48,130 bases of DNA from Bacteroidota bacterium (GCA_017303995.1 JAFLBE010000033.1:1-48130), one strand, 5' to 3'. Shown: positions 36,024 through 45,108, numbered from the stretch's first letter. The notes: generated from the sequence alone by a model not told the origin. A program made the numbers and translations.

Positions 36024-36131
36024 TTACAATCTGGAAACAACCCAAAGTGCAGTGAGCACAAAAACAACAAGGAAATATTCCCAGGTCTTATCCCATACCT
36101 TGGTAAAAAAATCCTTTATTCGTTTTAACAT
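36024..36131 (-). CDS. Small single-helix membrane protein (35 aa)
   Basis: The product starts MLKRIKDFFTKVWDKTWEY, a basic amphipathic helix, and ends with a transmembrane stretch FLVVFVLTALWVVSRL. It lies outside the right inverted repeat. The plan of a basic amphipathic helix joined to one membrane helix fits small toxins and small regulators. No family recognised. The rest of 35647-36420 shows no other gene. Confidence 0.45.
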   Translation of the reverse strand: MLKRIKDFFTKVWDKTWEYFLVVFVLTALWVVSRL

Positions 36132-36420
36132 ATTTTGACCTTTTGAAAAAATAATATTTCAGCCCTTAAAGCAATTGATTAATAATCTGGAATGTAATGG
36201 TCACTATTGTTAATTTTCAACCTTAATTGTTGTTTTGGCAAATACCATCGTTTGGAACTTGAAAACAAAAGCTAAAATCACAGATTGTTCTCTCAAATTA
36301 CTATCAAAAATTGTGATGGCCAGAAAATATTTGAATCATATTTTTGGCCATGAAAGTGTTTCTATGGTTAGTAGGATCCTGGAGGGGACCTTGGTTTCAT
36401 TACAACCGCTGCCTTCTGTA

Positions 36421-36457
36421 TTGTAAATAATTTTTCGAGTTATGATTCCGAGTAAGA
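36421..36457 (-). repeat. Possible decayed CRISPR repeat
   Basis: Aligned without gaps to the 37-bp repeat of the array at 46.7 kb, about 24 of 37 positions match, with TTTCGAGT and GAGTAA kept. Alone this would be weak; it lies at the 3' border of the helicase module, where the pattern of the region predicts one. Confidence 0.35.
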
Positions 36458-36466
36458 AAATAGCAG

Positions 36467-36631
36467 CTAAAGGTTTAAGGCTTGGCGTAGTGGAGGATTT
36501 TTAGATCTAAACTTCAATCGAAAAACTGCACTTGAACTTTGCACATAACTGTCATACGAAGCATTGAACTCTCCATTGGGCAAAACCGCTGTTACCGGTT
36601 TTGGCTTCTTTTCTGTCGTCATTTTCTCCAT
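36467..36631 (-). CDS. Small reading frame coupled to the helicase stop (54 aa)
   Basis: ATGGAGAAAATGA places this start inside the last codons of the helicase gene. The product (MEKMTTEKKPKPVTAVLPNG, later FRLKFRSKNPPLRQALNL) has natural composition at first; the last 25 residues come from a sequence that I recall as a dispersed repeat in Bacteroidota. It may be a real small protein or the cut-off start of a lost gene. Confidence 0.3.
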   Translation of the reverse strand: MEKMTTEKKPKPVTAVLPNGEFNASYDSYVQSSSAVFRLKFRSKNPPLRQALNL

Positions 36632-39327
36632 GTTTTTCCTGTTCGATCGAAATTGTCCGAGATAAAATTTAGGTCGCTGTTTAGTTCTTCTTTAACAGTC
36701 AGTCCCAAGTAAAATGTTGCCCGTGATAAACCGACATATAGATATTTTAGAAGCAAGTCACTCGATAAGTTTTGGTTTTGAAGTTCGTCAAGATTGTGGA
36801 AGAAAACAGCTTCAAATTCCAACCCTTTTATTTTGTCAATTGAAAATATTCTAACTGTGTTTTTAACACCCAAAACTTCACCATTTCTGCAAGCTTTAAC
36901 AAGGATACCAACGTCTGCTAATGTGTCAAGATTGCCAAGTTGAATGGCAAACCCTTCAAGCTGACTTTCGTTAGGTAAAAAAATTGCGATTGAAGGAATT
37001 GAATCACCATAAGCTTTATAAATTTCAATTATTCTTTCTGCTATCCAATTAAGTTTTTCATCTTCATCGTCAGAGACAAGAATTAACGGTTTAGGTTCAT
37101 CTTCGTCTTTTTCAATGTAGGATTTATAATTAGCCTTGTTTCCTGTTGATTTTTCATAAATGGATTGTGCTAATGAAAGTAAAGTAGGACTTTGACGATA
37201 TGATACTTCCAAATCTTTTCTCTCTGTTCCCGAAACAACACTTGAAAAATCTTCCCAAGAAGTCAAACCGTCATTGGTCATTCTTTGCATAATATCACCC
37301 GATAGTGTTACAGATGATAATTGTGGATGCCTAAAACTGTTTATTGCCAAAAGGTCAATTATCGAAAAGTCAGTTGCTTCATCAATTCCAATAACTGGTT
37401 TACAATTATTTTTAAAGGCTGTTAAATATGGATGATTTAAGCTGTTGAATTGTCTTTGAAAACCTTTTGATAAGCAGAAACAAACACTATTTGTAAAATG
37501 GAGAAGAAGAGCCTGTTCATCCGAATGGATTCTGCTATTCTTGTCTTTTATTAACAATTCATTCAAAATCTCCAAATCCCAATTCTTGTTCTTAGAAGCT
37601 AATTGGTCTCGTCTGTGTTTTTTGTAAATCATCGGTATTTCTCTCAAAACATTAGCTAAAACACCTTTGATTACTCTTTCAAAGAATTTTTTGAAGAATG
37701 CCGTTTGACCAATTTGTTCGTATTCGTTTTGTATTTCAACTTCCGGAATTAGCTTTAATAGTTCACGGTCACGTTTACTGTATTTAGTGTTTTTATCAAA
37801 TATTTTCAATGCTTGCTTACGGCAAAGTGATTTCAACTTAGTAAAAAGTTCTCTTTCAAAATCAAACGCTGTTTTTTCTTCTTTTTCTTCAAAATCTTCC
37901 AACTCAATTTCTGTATCATCATCATCATCATCTTCTTCTATATCTTGGTTGGTATTCTTCCACTGATTCAAAATATCAGAAAGGGCGGTAGCTCTTTCTG
38001 AATCCTTTGTAATTATTACTTGAATCCTGCCAGCAACTTGTTTGATAAGTGTAGAATATTCTTCTGCGATTGTGTCCGATTTAACTTTGTATGTTTCGTT
38101 AAGATTTAAAAATAGTCGGATTAATTCATCAATATTTTTGACGTTTTTCTTATCAATGAGATATTTTTGGATTGATAGGCCGGTATTCTTCCATTTGAAT
38201 GATGATACATCTATTTCGGCAACCTTATTTAGCTTGTCCTTTTGAAAGTCGATATAAAATTTATTTAGCCCTGAAACAATTTCTTGAATGTTCTTGGGTT
38301 TATTTACAAAAAGGCTTTTTCCGTGTGACTTAGTATAAATCAAGAAAGGTCTTTTTGTAGTTGTATCAACAAGTTTGTAAGCTTTTACAAGTTCATTTTT
38401 ATGTGAACCCCACACCTTAACTCTTTCCGTGTCGGCATTCAGTTCTTCCATTTTCATACTGTTACGAAGGAAAAGTGCAAGCAATTCATTTGGAGAATAA
38501 AAAATCCAACTTGTTTTTTGATTAAATAGAATGTCTTTCTGGCTTTGATTTAGGGTTGTGTATTCTTCAATTGACGGAGAAATAAGAAACTTAATTCTTT
38601 GTATAAGAGAAGTGGTTTTTCCAGTTCCTGGTCCACCGTTTATAATTAGTGAGCCGTCAAATATTTTAGAACGTTTTATGGAATCCTGAATAGGGTCAAG
38701 AATTGGCTGATAACGTAATTCTGCATATTTCCTGATGAAACCTTGGGCTTTATCAAGATATGTTTTCATTTCTGCTTCTTTGTCGGCAATGCGCCGAATC
38801 AATTGTTGAGCTTCTTGGTCAGTCGCATGCTCTAATTTTTCTTTTTCTTTTTCTATCTCAACTTGTAAAGATAGAATTTTTGAGATGTTCTTAAATGAAT
38901 GAGTTCTGCTGTCTCCCGAAAGTTTGATTAGTATGTCGGTGGCATATTCTCCATCATAATTACTCGGATTGTAGCCTACTCGGTTAAATATTTCAATTGT
39001 AATTTCTCCCCGGGGCGTTTGATACTTGTGTTTGCCTTCGTGGAATTGAATCAATAGCCCACCCAATTTAGAGTCTCTTGGAACTGGGAAGCCGTCACCT
39101 TTGTATGTTGTGGCTTCTGTAAAGCCTGTTTCAGGAATAATGTTACCGTGCAGGTCTCTTTGAAATTGAACGACTGTCGCTTGCTTGTTAATAAGCCAAA
39201 ACTGGTGTTCTTCTTTGTGGTACATTGTCATTGAACGGCCAACTGCATTGTTTGTCGCTCCCACAGAAATTTCCAAGTCTCTGTGTCGTTTTATGCTTTT
39301 CGCTATATCCTCAATTTTTTCCTTCAT
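36619..39327 (-). CDS. UvrD/HelD-like superfamily 1 helicase (902 aa)
   Basis: Walker A GGPGTGKTTSL (about 228-238), Walker B region VIGIDEATDFSIID (about 650), motif III SGDIMQR, and the C-terminal motifs KGLEFEAVFF and LYVGLSRATF are those of SF1A helicases. The N-terminal 225 residues include a coiled coil (about 150-200) as in HelD-type proteins. A run of Asp (about 464-470) sits in an inserted region between the motor parts. It could act on DNA or on stalled RNA polymerase; the large N-terminal part favours a dedicated role. It is the only large gene of its module and starts 84 bp from a CRISPR-repeat relic. Confidence 0.8.
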   Translation of the reverse strand: MKEKIEDIAKSIKRHRDLEISVGATNNAVGRSMTMYHKEEHQFWLINKQATVVQFQRDLHGNIIPETGFTEATTYKGDGFPVPRDSKLGGLLIQFHEGKHKYQTPRGEITIEIFNRVGYNPSNYDGEYATDILIKLSGDSRTHSFKNISKILSLQVEIEKEKEKLEHATDQEAQQLIRRIADKEAEMKTYLDKAQGFIRKYAELRYQPILDPIQDSIKRSKIFDGSLIINGGPGTGKTTSLIQRIKFLISPSIEEYTTLNQSQKDILFNQKTSWIFYSPNELLALFLRNSMKMEELNADTERVKVWGSHKNELVKAYKLVDTTTKRPFLIYTKSHGKSLFVNKPKNIQEIVSGLNKFYIDFQKDKLNKVAEIDVSSFKWKNTGLSIQKYLIDKKNVKNIDELIRLFLNLNETYKVKSDTIAEEYSTLIKQVAGRIQVIITKDSERATALSDILNQWKNTNQDIEEDDDDDDTEIELEDFEEKEEKTAFDFERELFTKLKSLCRKQALKIFDKNTKYSKRDRELLKLIPEVEIQNEYEQIGQTAFFKKFFERVIKGVLANVLREIPMIYKKHRRDQLASKNKNWDLEILNELLIKDKNSRIHSDEQALLLHFTNSVCFCLSKGFQRQFNSLNHPYLTAFKNNCKPVIGIDEATDFSIIDLLAINSFRHPQLSSVTLSGDIMQRMTNDGLTSWEDFSSVVSGTERKDLEVSYRQSPTLLSLAQSIYEKSTGNKANYKSYIEKDEDEPKPLILVSDDEDEKLNWIAERIIEIYKAYGDSIPSIAIFLPNESQLEGFAIQLGNLDTLADVGILVKACRNGEVLGVKNTVRIFSIDKIKGLEFEAVFFHNLDELQNQNLSSDLLLKYLYVGLSRATFYLGLTVKEELNSDLNFISDNFDRTGKTWRK

Positions 39328-39411
39328 CTACTCTTTTTATTTCTGTTTTTGGTTGTTGTATCGTGTTTTAACATTACCGGTAACTCAAATATTTACTCAT
39401 AGCCTACTTTA

Positions 39412-39631
39412 GTTTCAATACTCTTTCGATTCAAAGTCCTGTTTGTGTATGGTTACTGGTCACATATGACAGGTAACGGGTTAAATACATGGAATATCAC
39501 AAGTAAAGTTACTTATATCTCAATTGCTTTGTTAAAATACGCTTGGGAAGGGAATTCGAAATAATTCGACTTCTGTCTTCCAACTTCTTACTTCTGTATT
39601 TCAAATACTCTTGCGAGTCAATGTCATCGGT
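39412..39631 (-). repeat. Module-border element A with two CRISPR-repeat relics
   Basis: Starts with a repeat relic at 39412-39448 (GTTTCAATACTCTTTCGATT and on, 8-bp handle kept) and ends with another at about 39596-39631 (AAATACTCTTGCGAGTCAAT kept). Between them are about 147 bp including CACATATGACAGGTAACGGG. The whole element recurs at 44892-45108. It fills the gap between the helicase start (39327) and the next gene (39681). Confidence 0.75.
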
Positions 39632-39680
39632 CTTCTTTCCTGCAAACCAATGTCAACAGTTTGCTATTGTCTGGTTTCCT

Positions 39681-40448
39681 TCAAGGTAAGGAGTCAGTTT
39701 TATTCTTTCTTCTGTGAATTTGCAAGAATTCAAATTTGCTTTTTTCTACTTTTGAATGCTTTCCTTTTTCTCCTGATCGATATAAAAAGTCACCAAAGTA
39801 TTCTACATTTTCTGATATTCTTTCGTACTGCTCAATATCCCCAATGCTATACAGATGGCCAAGTACATATTCAGGTAGTGTGTCTTTCTTTTCTTTAACC
39901 GTTAACCTTAAACCACCATCTTCTGATAAAAGCTCGCAAATTGCCTTGGGCATCATGCCATTTCTTATATAGAGGTCTCTGTATGTTCGAGTGTTGTCAT
40001 GATTTATATACAAAACACTATATAATTTATCTTCCATATTCCAAAAACTAATTTCACAATTTTGAAATTCTGAGTTGTAATCAATTGACCAACGACTATC
40101 CTTTATTCCAAGGAACCGTTTACTCAAGTTAAATTTTTGAATTTCTACTAACCCTTGTTGATTTAATCTGTCCTTCATTTTTACAAGAATGCCATTAAAT
40201 TTATTTTCAATACCTTCAATTGAAGTATAAAGATATAAGTCGCACAGTATGTAGGAGTATATAATATCCTTGAATGCAACAATTGGTGTAATATCTGCCC
40301 CCGCAGACAAGTAAAAACAACTATCTGTAAGTATATCTTTGATCCGGATTTGAACCATATCCATTGTAAAATGCTCAAGTTGTCCGAATTTGAGGTGATG
40401 ATTGGCTCTTTCTAACCAACTTGGGATTTTATCAGTAGAGTTGTTCAT
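39681..40448 (-). CDS. Unknown protein (255 aa)
   Basis: No signal peptide, no membrane helix and no motif I recognise. The first 110 residues are helical (with ITPIVAFKDIIYSYILCDLYLY), the middle is beta-rich (RWSIDYNSEFQNCEISFW) and the C-terminus is strongly basic (SGEKGKHSKVEKSKFEFL). The gene ends 50 bp from border element A and starts 78 bp from a weak CRISPR-repeat relic. Real by length and composition; function unknown. Confidence 0.65.
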   Translation of the reverse strand: MNNSTDKIPSWLERANHHLKFGQLEHFTMDMVQIRIKDILTDSCFYLSAGADITPIVAFKDIIYSYILCDLYLYTSIEGIENKFNGILVKMKDRLNQQGLVEIQKFNLSKRFLGIKDSRWSIDYNSEFQNCEISFWNMEDKLYSVLYINHDNTRTYRDLYIRNGMMPKAICELLSEDGGLRLTVKEKKDTLPEYVLGHLYSIGDIEQYERISENVEYFGDFLYRSGEKGKHSKVEKSKFEFLQIHRRKNKTDSLP

Positions 40449-40526
40449 TTAATATAAACTCGTTGTAAAGTAGGATTTCATTTTAAAATAGATGATAACT
40501 CAACCCAAAGAAAAAGGGGAACGACA

Positions 40527-40563
40527 TTGCTCAAACGATTTCGGGTCAAAGATCATCGTCAAT
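40527..40563 (-). repeat. Weak CRISPR-repeat relic
   Basis: About 22 of 37 positions match the array repeat without gaps; TTTCGGGTCAAAG is the best-kept part. The position, 78 bp upstream of a module gene start, fits the other relics. Low confidence taken alone. Confidence 0.3.
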
Positions 40564-40634
40564 ATTTCTGGTTACAATTCCCGGAAATTCATTTGATTTC
40601 CTTTCGAAGAACCAAAATAAAGGGTTGGATGCCA

Positions 40635-41300
40635 TCACTTGAGTAAATTACCCCTTGGGGAAGTTTTATCTTTTAATTCAATCAACCATTTGTTCTTTTT
40701 CTTACATTCATCAATTATTATTTCTTTTACCCAATTCAGTTCTTCATCATCAATGCTTTCGATAATACCAATACAGGTCTCAAAGTCCCCTAAATTTCTA
40801 TTTATTTCCGCCAGCATTATTCTTTGGTTACTATCTGATTGATCAAATAAGGGTTTTAATTTTGAAATATTCTCTGCCCAACGTTGTTCATCACTTTCAT
40901 CCTTAAAAAGTTTCTTACCACTTCGCAGGTTGTCATTATAGCCCCACCAAATTTGTTGCCTAATATAAAGTTCTTCCTTTTTATTTTTAGCTATTCCTTT
41001 ATCAATTGCGTTAAAATAATCGTCAATCTCTAAAAACTGTGCTTTGTCTGCAAAAACCCACTCAATATTTTTAATCTCACTCCAATAAAACGTTCCAATT
41101 GGTTTTAAATTACTGAGCCAAAATAGTGAATTGCATTTTTTACATTTGGTTAGTTTTGGAAACTCAGGAAGCATTGGGGAAATACTCTTTCCATCTGAAA
41201 ATATTTTTGAACCAAAATTATTCCCACTCATTAAACTTCCCCTTGTAATAACGTTTCCACAAGTTGGACAACTGTAAACAAAAACAGGTCCTGGTATCAT
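40635..41300 (-). CDS. Zinc-ribbon protein, unknown function (221 aa)
   Basis: Two Cys pairs, CPTC (11-14) and CKKC (about 53-56), with a 40-residue gap make an N-terminal zinc ribbon. The rest is helical with many acidic and Lys residues (FNAIDKGIAKNKKEELYIRQQIWWGYND, then a TPR-like stretch ending in EINRNLGDFETCIGIIES). It reads like a small regulator or adaptor. A repeat relic lies 55 bp upstream of its start. Confidence 0.7.
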   Translation of the reverse strand: MIPGPVFVYSCPTCGNVITRGSLMSGNNFGSKIFSDGKSISPMLPEFPKLTKCKKCNSLFWLSNLKPIGTFYWSEIKNIEWVFADKAQFLEIDDYFNAIDKGIAKNKKEELYIRQQIWWGYNDNLRSGKKLFKDESDEQRWAENISKLKPLFDQSDSNQRIMLAEINRNLGDFETCIGIIESIDDEELNWVKEIIIDECKKKNKWLIELKDKTSPRGNLLK

Positions 41301-41355
41301 ATTCTCCTTTTGTTTTTATTGGCTTATAAGTTAAATGAAGGCAAAGTCGAGTATT

Positions 41356-41392
41356 GTTTCGATATTCTTCCGATTCAAAGTTATGGGTAAAT
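41356..41392 (-). repeat. Decayed CRISPR repeat, full length
   Basis: A 37-bp match without gaps (GTTTCGATATTCTTCCGATT to GGGTAAAT) with about 28 of 37 positions equal to the array repeat. It shares the GATTC change with the relic at 39412. It lies between the zinc-ribbon gene and the nuclease-like gene. Confidence 0.6.
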
Positions 41393-41526
41393 AACTGGCG
41401 GCTTACGGTTTCTGACTTGGCTAAGGTGGAGAGTTATAAACCTGCGGTGAACTTTATTGGGAGCAAAATGATCCCAATTTGCACGTCATCCCGTCTAATG
41501 CAAAACCCGTTTTGTGGTTCGTCTTT

Positions 41527-42540
41527 TTATTCCCACGTCTTTGTTTTTAATTGTTCAGCAATCATTTTTATGTCGTCAGGAACTTTACCTATTTCATTTT
41601 CAAGATTAAAAAATCTTACTCTAAAAATTCCTCCTGGACTTGTCTTTTTAAAGTCCGTGTCGGTGAAATTTGAAAGTAAAAAAAATCGGTGGCCAGTTTC
41701 AATTTCCCAATTTTCGTTAACGGATTCCTTTATTGCTTCTAATAATTTTTGTTCTTGTTCTTTTGTTACTGGATGTTTTGAGTTCTTTATTTTTAAACCG
41801 GTTTTCTCGTCCAAATCTGCTTCTATCATATTCTCAACAAGTCCGATGTGCCTAACAGATTTCCATTTGTAAATACCTAAATATTTAAAATCACTATATC
41901 CACGTGAAGCCAAGTCAAAGTAGAACTGATGCTTAACATTTAAATCGTAGGATTGTCCGCACGCCATAGCTCTTAATACGTTGTTGTTTCTTGGCATTAG
42001 TCCCATACCTAAGCAATAGCTCTCAAAATGTTCATTAAGTCTTTGCAAGTAATGTTCGTATTGATAATTGTTTGCAAGTTCTTTTAACTGGTCAACTAAG
42101 TCTTGGTATGTTATTGAGTGAAAATTTACTTTTCCAAGTTCTTCATTCTCACTTAGTATAGTATCAATTTTTTCTATTTCACTCTCTGGGTATCTTGTCG
42201 AACTAAGATGGATTAGCAATTTATATTCATTTGGGTCAAAACTTTGTGAATACTTAACGAGCTTTGTTATCCACTCCAATCCGTGAAGTTTTGTTTCAAT
42301 AATGATTTTTGATGCTTTGATTTGAATATGTCCATCTATTATTCCGTTTCTACGATTTCCAATTTGCTGTCTAAAGGTCGGAATCACTTCGTATTGGTCA
42401 GACTCTTCTGTTAACCCCTTAATATATTCTTCGTAATACTTTGGATTTATTTCATACAAATTTGATAACATCAACAATACGTTATTTGTCACCGTATTCT
42501 CGCCTTGGGAGTAATGTTGAAACTGGTTTAATACTGCCAT
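41527..42540 (-). CDS. PD-(D/E)XK nuclease-like protein (337 aa)
   Basis: RNGIIDGHIQ (Asp69) followed by the strand KIIIETKLHG (Glu82, Lys84) forms a D...ExK nuclease core, with LLIHLSSTRYP as the next strand. The N-terminal QGENTVTNNVLLMLSNLY is of the type seen in nucleases that recognise DNA ends or restriction subunits. The C-terminal 150 residues are unknown. A restriction or effector nuclease is the best guess. Confidence 0.65.
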   Translation of the reverse strand: MAVLNQFQHYSQGENTVTNNVLLMLSNLYEINPKYYEEYIKGLTEESDQYEVIPTFRQQIGNRRNGIIDGHIQIKASKIIIETKLHGLEWITKLVKYSQSFDPNEYKLLIHLSSTRYPESEIEKIDTILSENEELGKVNFHSITYQDLVDQLKELANNYQYEHYLQRLNEHFESYCLGMGLMPRNNNVLRAMACGQSYDLNVKHQFYFDLASRGYSDFKYLGIYKWKSVRHIGLVENMIEADLDEKTGLKIKNSKHPVTKEQEQKLLEAIKESVNENWEIETGHRFFLLSNFTDTDFKKTSPGGIFRVRFFNLENEIGKVPDDIKMIAEQLKTKTWE

Positions 42541-42883
42541 TTTAATTCTTTGTTTGTCTGTTTCGTTGTTATATAATGCTGACTGTTAACGTTTTGGGAG
42601 TATTTTTAGTTACCGATTCCTAAGCACTTTTTTATCACGTTACAACAACTTTTGATACGAGTTGTGCCACTCTAATACGCACTGAACCAGCAATTAACTT
42701 TACCTCTTGTTATTGCTGCACTTCGTTATTTCTTTTTTACTGTCTGATTTGGATTCAATTGTTTGCCACAATTCCCTTTATTTTGTGAATTTAATTTATT
42801 CGTTCCACTTGTCCGTTTGTTAGAGTTTTATTGGTTAGATTGATTCAGTTGTGGTGAAATTTTCTTTGTCTTAATTGTTGAAT
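42541..42883. other. Non-coding gap between nuclease-like and chelatase-partner-like genes
   Basis: AT-rich, T-rich on the plus strand, without an open frame of protein-like composition. A short CGAGT-containing stretch near 42660 resembles the CRISPR repeat core but too few positions match. It may hold the promoter of the nuclease-like gene. Confidence 0.4.
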
Positions 42884-43681
42884 TTAACTTGTTGATAAAT
42901 CTACTCCAAGTTTTTTAAGTTCTGTAAGAACCCAAGTTATTGCCTTATCATCTGTAACTTCGCCGCTAAATACTTCTTGAATGTAAATGTCTCCTTTATT
43001 TGTTGCGGTTGCAGGATAGCCGTATTGACGAGCAAAATCAGACCACCCTTCAACTTCTGCGATAGAAAACATAATTTTTCTTAGCATTGATGGATGCGCT
43101 AAACAAAATGCAAGTTCAATCATTTCTAATGGCTGGTCAGCTTTTTTAATTGTAACATCAACTTCAAACCAACCATATTCTTTATCATTTCCGTCTCTGT
43201 AATATCTTGGCTCTTCTCTCGAAACCGCCCAATTGCAAATCACTTCTGCTCTATGTCCAGCATATTCAATTGCATCAATAAGTGCACAAATCATTGCTCC
43301 TCGTTGAATTATTGTTTCAGGTGTTATTGCTGATGAGAATGATATTGAGCAAACTATTGTAAATATTTTTCCGGGGTAATTTTGCTCTTCGTAGACTCTT
43401 GAAATAAAACATTCAGGGTCATTTGCTAAAAAGCAACCAACATCAACATTGTAACCGGAAACTCCAAAAACTTGCTGGTGTCTTAAAACTTTTTCTGCAA
43501 TAAATGGACTTATTTTAGCTTGATATTTTTCAACTTCTTTTAATCCTTCTTTCCATCCTTTTAAAGCTAAACTTTTTGCTTCATTCCAAGTCAAGCCGCC
43601 TGACCAACGGTCGGCTGTTTCCCTTGAACTTTTTACATATGCTTTGCTTTCTTTCATTGCATACTTCCAAAAGCGGTGCAA
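42884..43681 (-). CDS. Partner of the MoxR-like ATPase (265 aa)
   Basis: Start and composition suggest a real soluble protein. The segment GGLTWNEAKSLALKGWKEGLKEV recalls the DUF7192-type proteins of phages, which pair with AAA+ ATPases; the middle (GAMICALIDAIEYAGHRAEVICNW) resembles a Rossmann or vWA-like strand-helix pair as in chelatase partners, but without a clear MIDAS. It follows the MoxR-like gene by 22 bp, so the two probably form a chelatase-like ATPase/adaptor pair. Confidence 0.65.
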   Translation of the reverse strand: MHRFWKYAMKESKAYVKSSRETADRWSGGLTWNEAKSLALKGWKEGLKEVEKYQAKISPFIAEKVLRHQQVFGVSGYNVDVGCFLANDPECFISRVYEEQNYPGKIFTIVCSISFSSAITPETIIQRGAMICALIDAIEYAGHRAEVICNWAVSREEPRYYRDGNDKEYGWFEVDVTIKKADQPLEMIELAFCLAHPSMLRKIMFSIAEVEGWSDFARQYGYPATATNKGDIYIQEVFSGEVTDDKAITWVLTELKKLGVDLSTS

Positions 43682-43703
43682 GTCTTCAAAAATAATATGT
43701 TTG

Positions 43704-44810
43704 TTAATTGTAATCTTCGTCCTCTTCTGGGTTGTATTCGTAGTTTTCTAAATTTTCTAAAATCGTACTAATCGTAGAAGTGTCCAAACCTTTCCAAATC
43801 ACAGATTTTTCAATTGTTTTTCTGTCTATTCCTTTGGCTAAAAGCTTAGAACCAAATATCGATGCTCTTGGACTTACAACATGCCGGATTTTTAAATTTG
43901 AAATTGCTTTTCTAACCTCTTGAACAAAGTCAACCCATTCATCATTGCCTGCTAATTCTCTTTCCAAATTCTCATCAAATTTCCAGTCAATGAAAACGAA
44001 CCTGTCAAGTGAAGCTGCATCAAGTTGATTTCTTCCTACGTATTGTCTGTCGGCACCTTGGCCAAAGGTATTGGCAGCTGCAATGCAATAAAAATCTTTG
44101 TGCCTTGGAATTCGCTTGTCTGGAAAATCCATGTAATCATTTGCAAGTGCAGCATTAAAAGCTAAAACGGCCTGAGGATAACTTGCATCAATTTCATCAA
44201 AAAGAAAAAGTCCACCTTTCTCGTATGCTTGCCGAAATTCAGTTAATACTATTTGGCCCTGTGCGTTCATAAAACCAGTCAACTTAAACTCACTTGCAAT
44301 TGCGCCCGTAAAATGAAATGGAATTTCAAGGGCCATTGCACAATTAATTGCTGCTGTAGTCTTGCCAGAGCCAGCAGGACCAACTAAATACACATTTAAT
44401 TTTGAAGATAAGATTTGAAGCAATGTTGGGAATTGAAAATGTTGTGTTCCTATGTCATTTGTTTTTTTATTGTCAACTTTTACAATTACATCTAATGGTT
44501 TTCTTTTTTTAATATTTTCAATTTCTTGTTTTATTTTTTTAAGTTCATCGGTCAAGTTTCCTTCATTACTTCCAAGCCGTTTTTCAATTGATGAAACTTT
44601 CACCTCGATTGATTCAATATTTTCTATAATCTGATTGTCAATTTCAGTCAGCTCTTCTTTAAGTTCTTCGTCAGCTTTTTCCCATTCTTCATTTTCAACT
44701 TCAATTTCAAAAGTTGGTACTACACGATGTATAATGTCATAAACATTTTTTTCCAAAGGATTTTCTGGAAAATTGGGATTTCTTGGTTTAATTAATCGAC
44801 CTTTACTCAT
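43704..44810 (-). CDS. MoxR/CobS-like AAA+ ATPase (368 aa)
   Basis: An N-terminal coiled coil (about 45-105) leads to the AAA+ core: Walker A GPAGSGKTT (144-152), LTGFMNAQGQ, Walker B GGLFLFDEIDA (about 205-215), CIAAANTFGQGADRQYVGRN (sensor 1) and LDAASLDRFVFIDW (Arg finger region). This is the CobS/MoxR style, which remodels partner proteins. It is the first gene of its module; the repeat relic of border element B starts 81 bp upstream. Confidence 0.85.
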   Translation of the reverse strand: MSKGRLIKPRNPNFPENPLEKNVYDIIHRVVPTFEIEVENEEWEKADEELKEELTEIDNQIIENIESIEVKVSSIEKRLGSNEGNLTDELKKIKQEIENIKKRKPLDVIVKVDNKKTNDIGTQHFQFPTLLQILSSKLNVYLVGPAGSGKTTAAINCAMALEIPFHFTGAIASEFKLTGFMNAQGQIVLTEFRQAYEKGGLFLFDEIDASYPQAVLAFNAALANDYMDFPDKRIPRHKDFYCIAAANTFGQGADRQYVGRNQLDAASLDRFVFIDWKFDENLERELAGNDEWVDFVQEVRKAISNLKIRHVVSPRASIFGSKLLAKGIDRKTIEKSVIWKGLDTSTISTILENLENYEYNPEEDEDYN

Positions 44811-44891
44811 ATGTTTTTGTATTTTTCTTTTTGTTGCAGTGTCTTGCTAATGGTTGCCTGTAATTAAAATATGTACGCATTGTGTAATACA

Positions 44892-45108
44892 GTTTCAATA
44901 CTTTTTCGATTTAAAGTCCTGTTTGTAAAGTTACGGGTCACATATGACGGGTAACGGGTTAAATACATGAAATTTCACAAATAAAGTTACTGATATTTCA
45001 ATTGATTTGTCAAAAAAAGCTTGGGAAAGGAATTCGAAAAAATTCGACTTCTGTCTTCTGTTTTCAGACTTCTGGTTTTCAACCACTCTTTCGAGTCATC
45101 CCGTGATT
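44892..45108 (-). repeat. Module-border element B with two CRISPR-repeat relics
   Basis: Second copy of element A (39412-39631), about 80-85% identical by eye. The first relic is at 44892-44928 (GTTTCAATACTTTTTCGATT and on), the second at about 45075-45108 (ACTCTTTCGAGTCAT kept). The 146 bp between include CACATATGACGGGTAACGGG. It lies between the MoxR-like gene and the DUF2130 gene. Confidence 0.75.

Noticed and set aside
36235-36426. 63-residue plus-strand frame
   Set aside because: No coupling, no motif, poor composition.
39611-39898. 95-residue plus-strand frame over border element A
   Set aside because: Antisense to the 255-residue gene and built from repeat-relic DNA.
42640-42700. Possible further CRISPR-repeat relic (GATACGAGTTGTGCC)
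   Set aside because: Only the CGAGT core agrees; too few matching positions for a claim.
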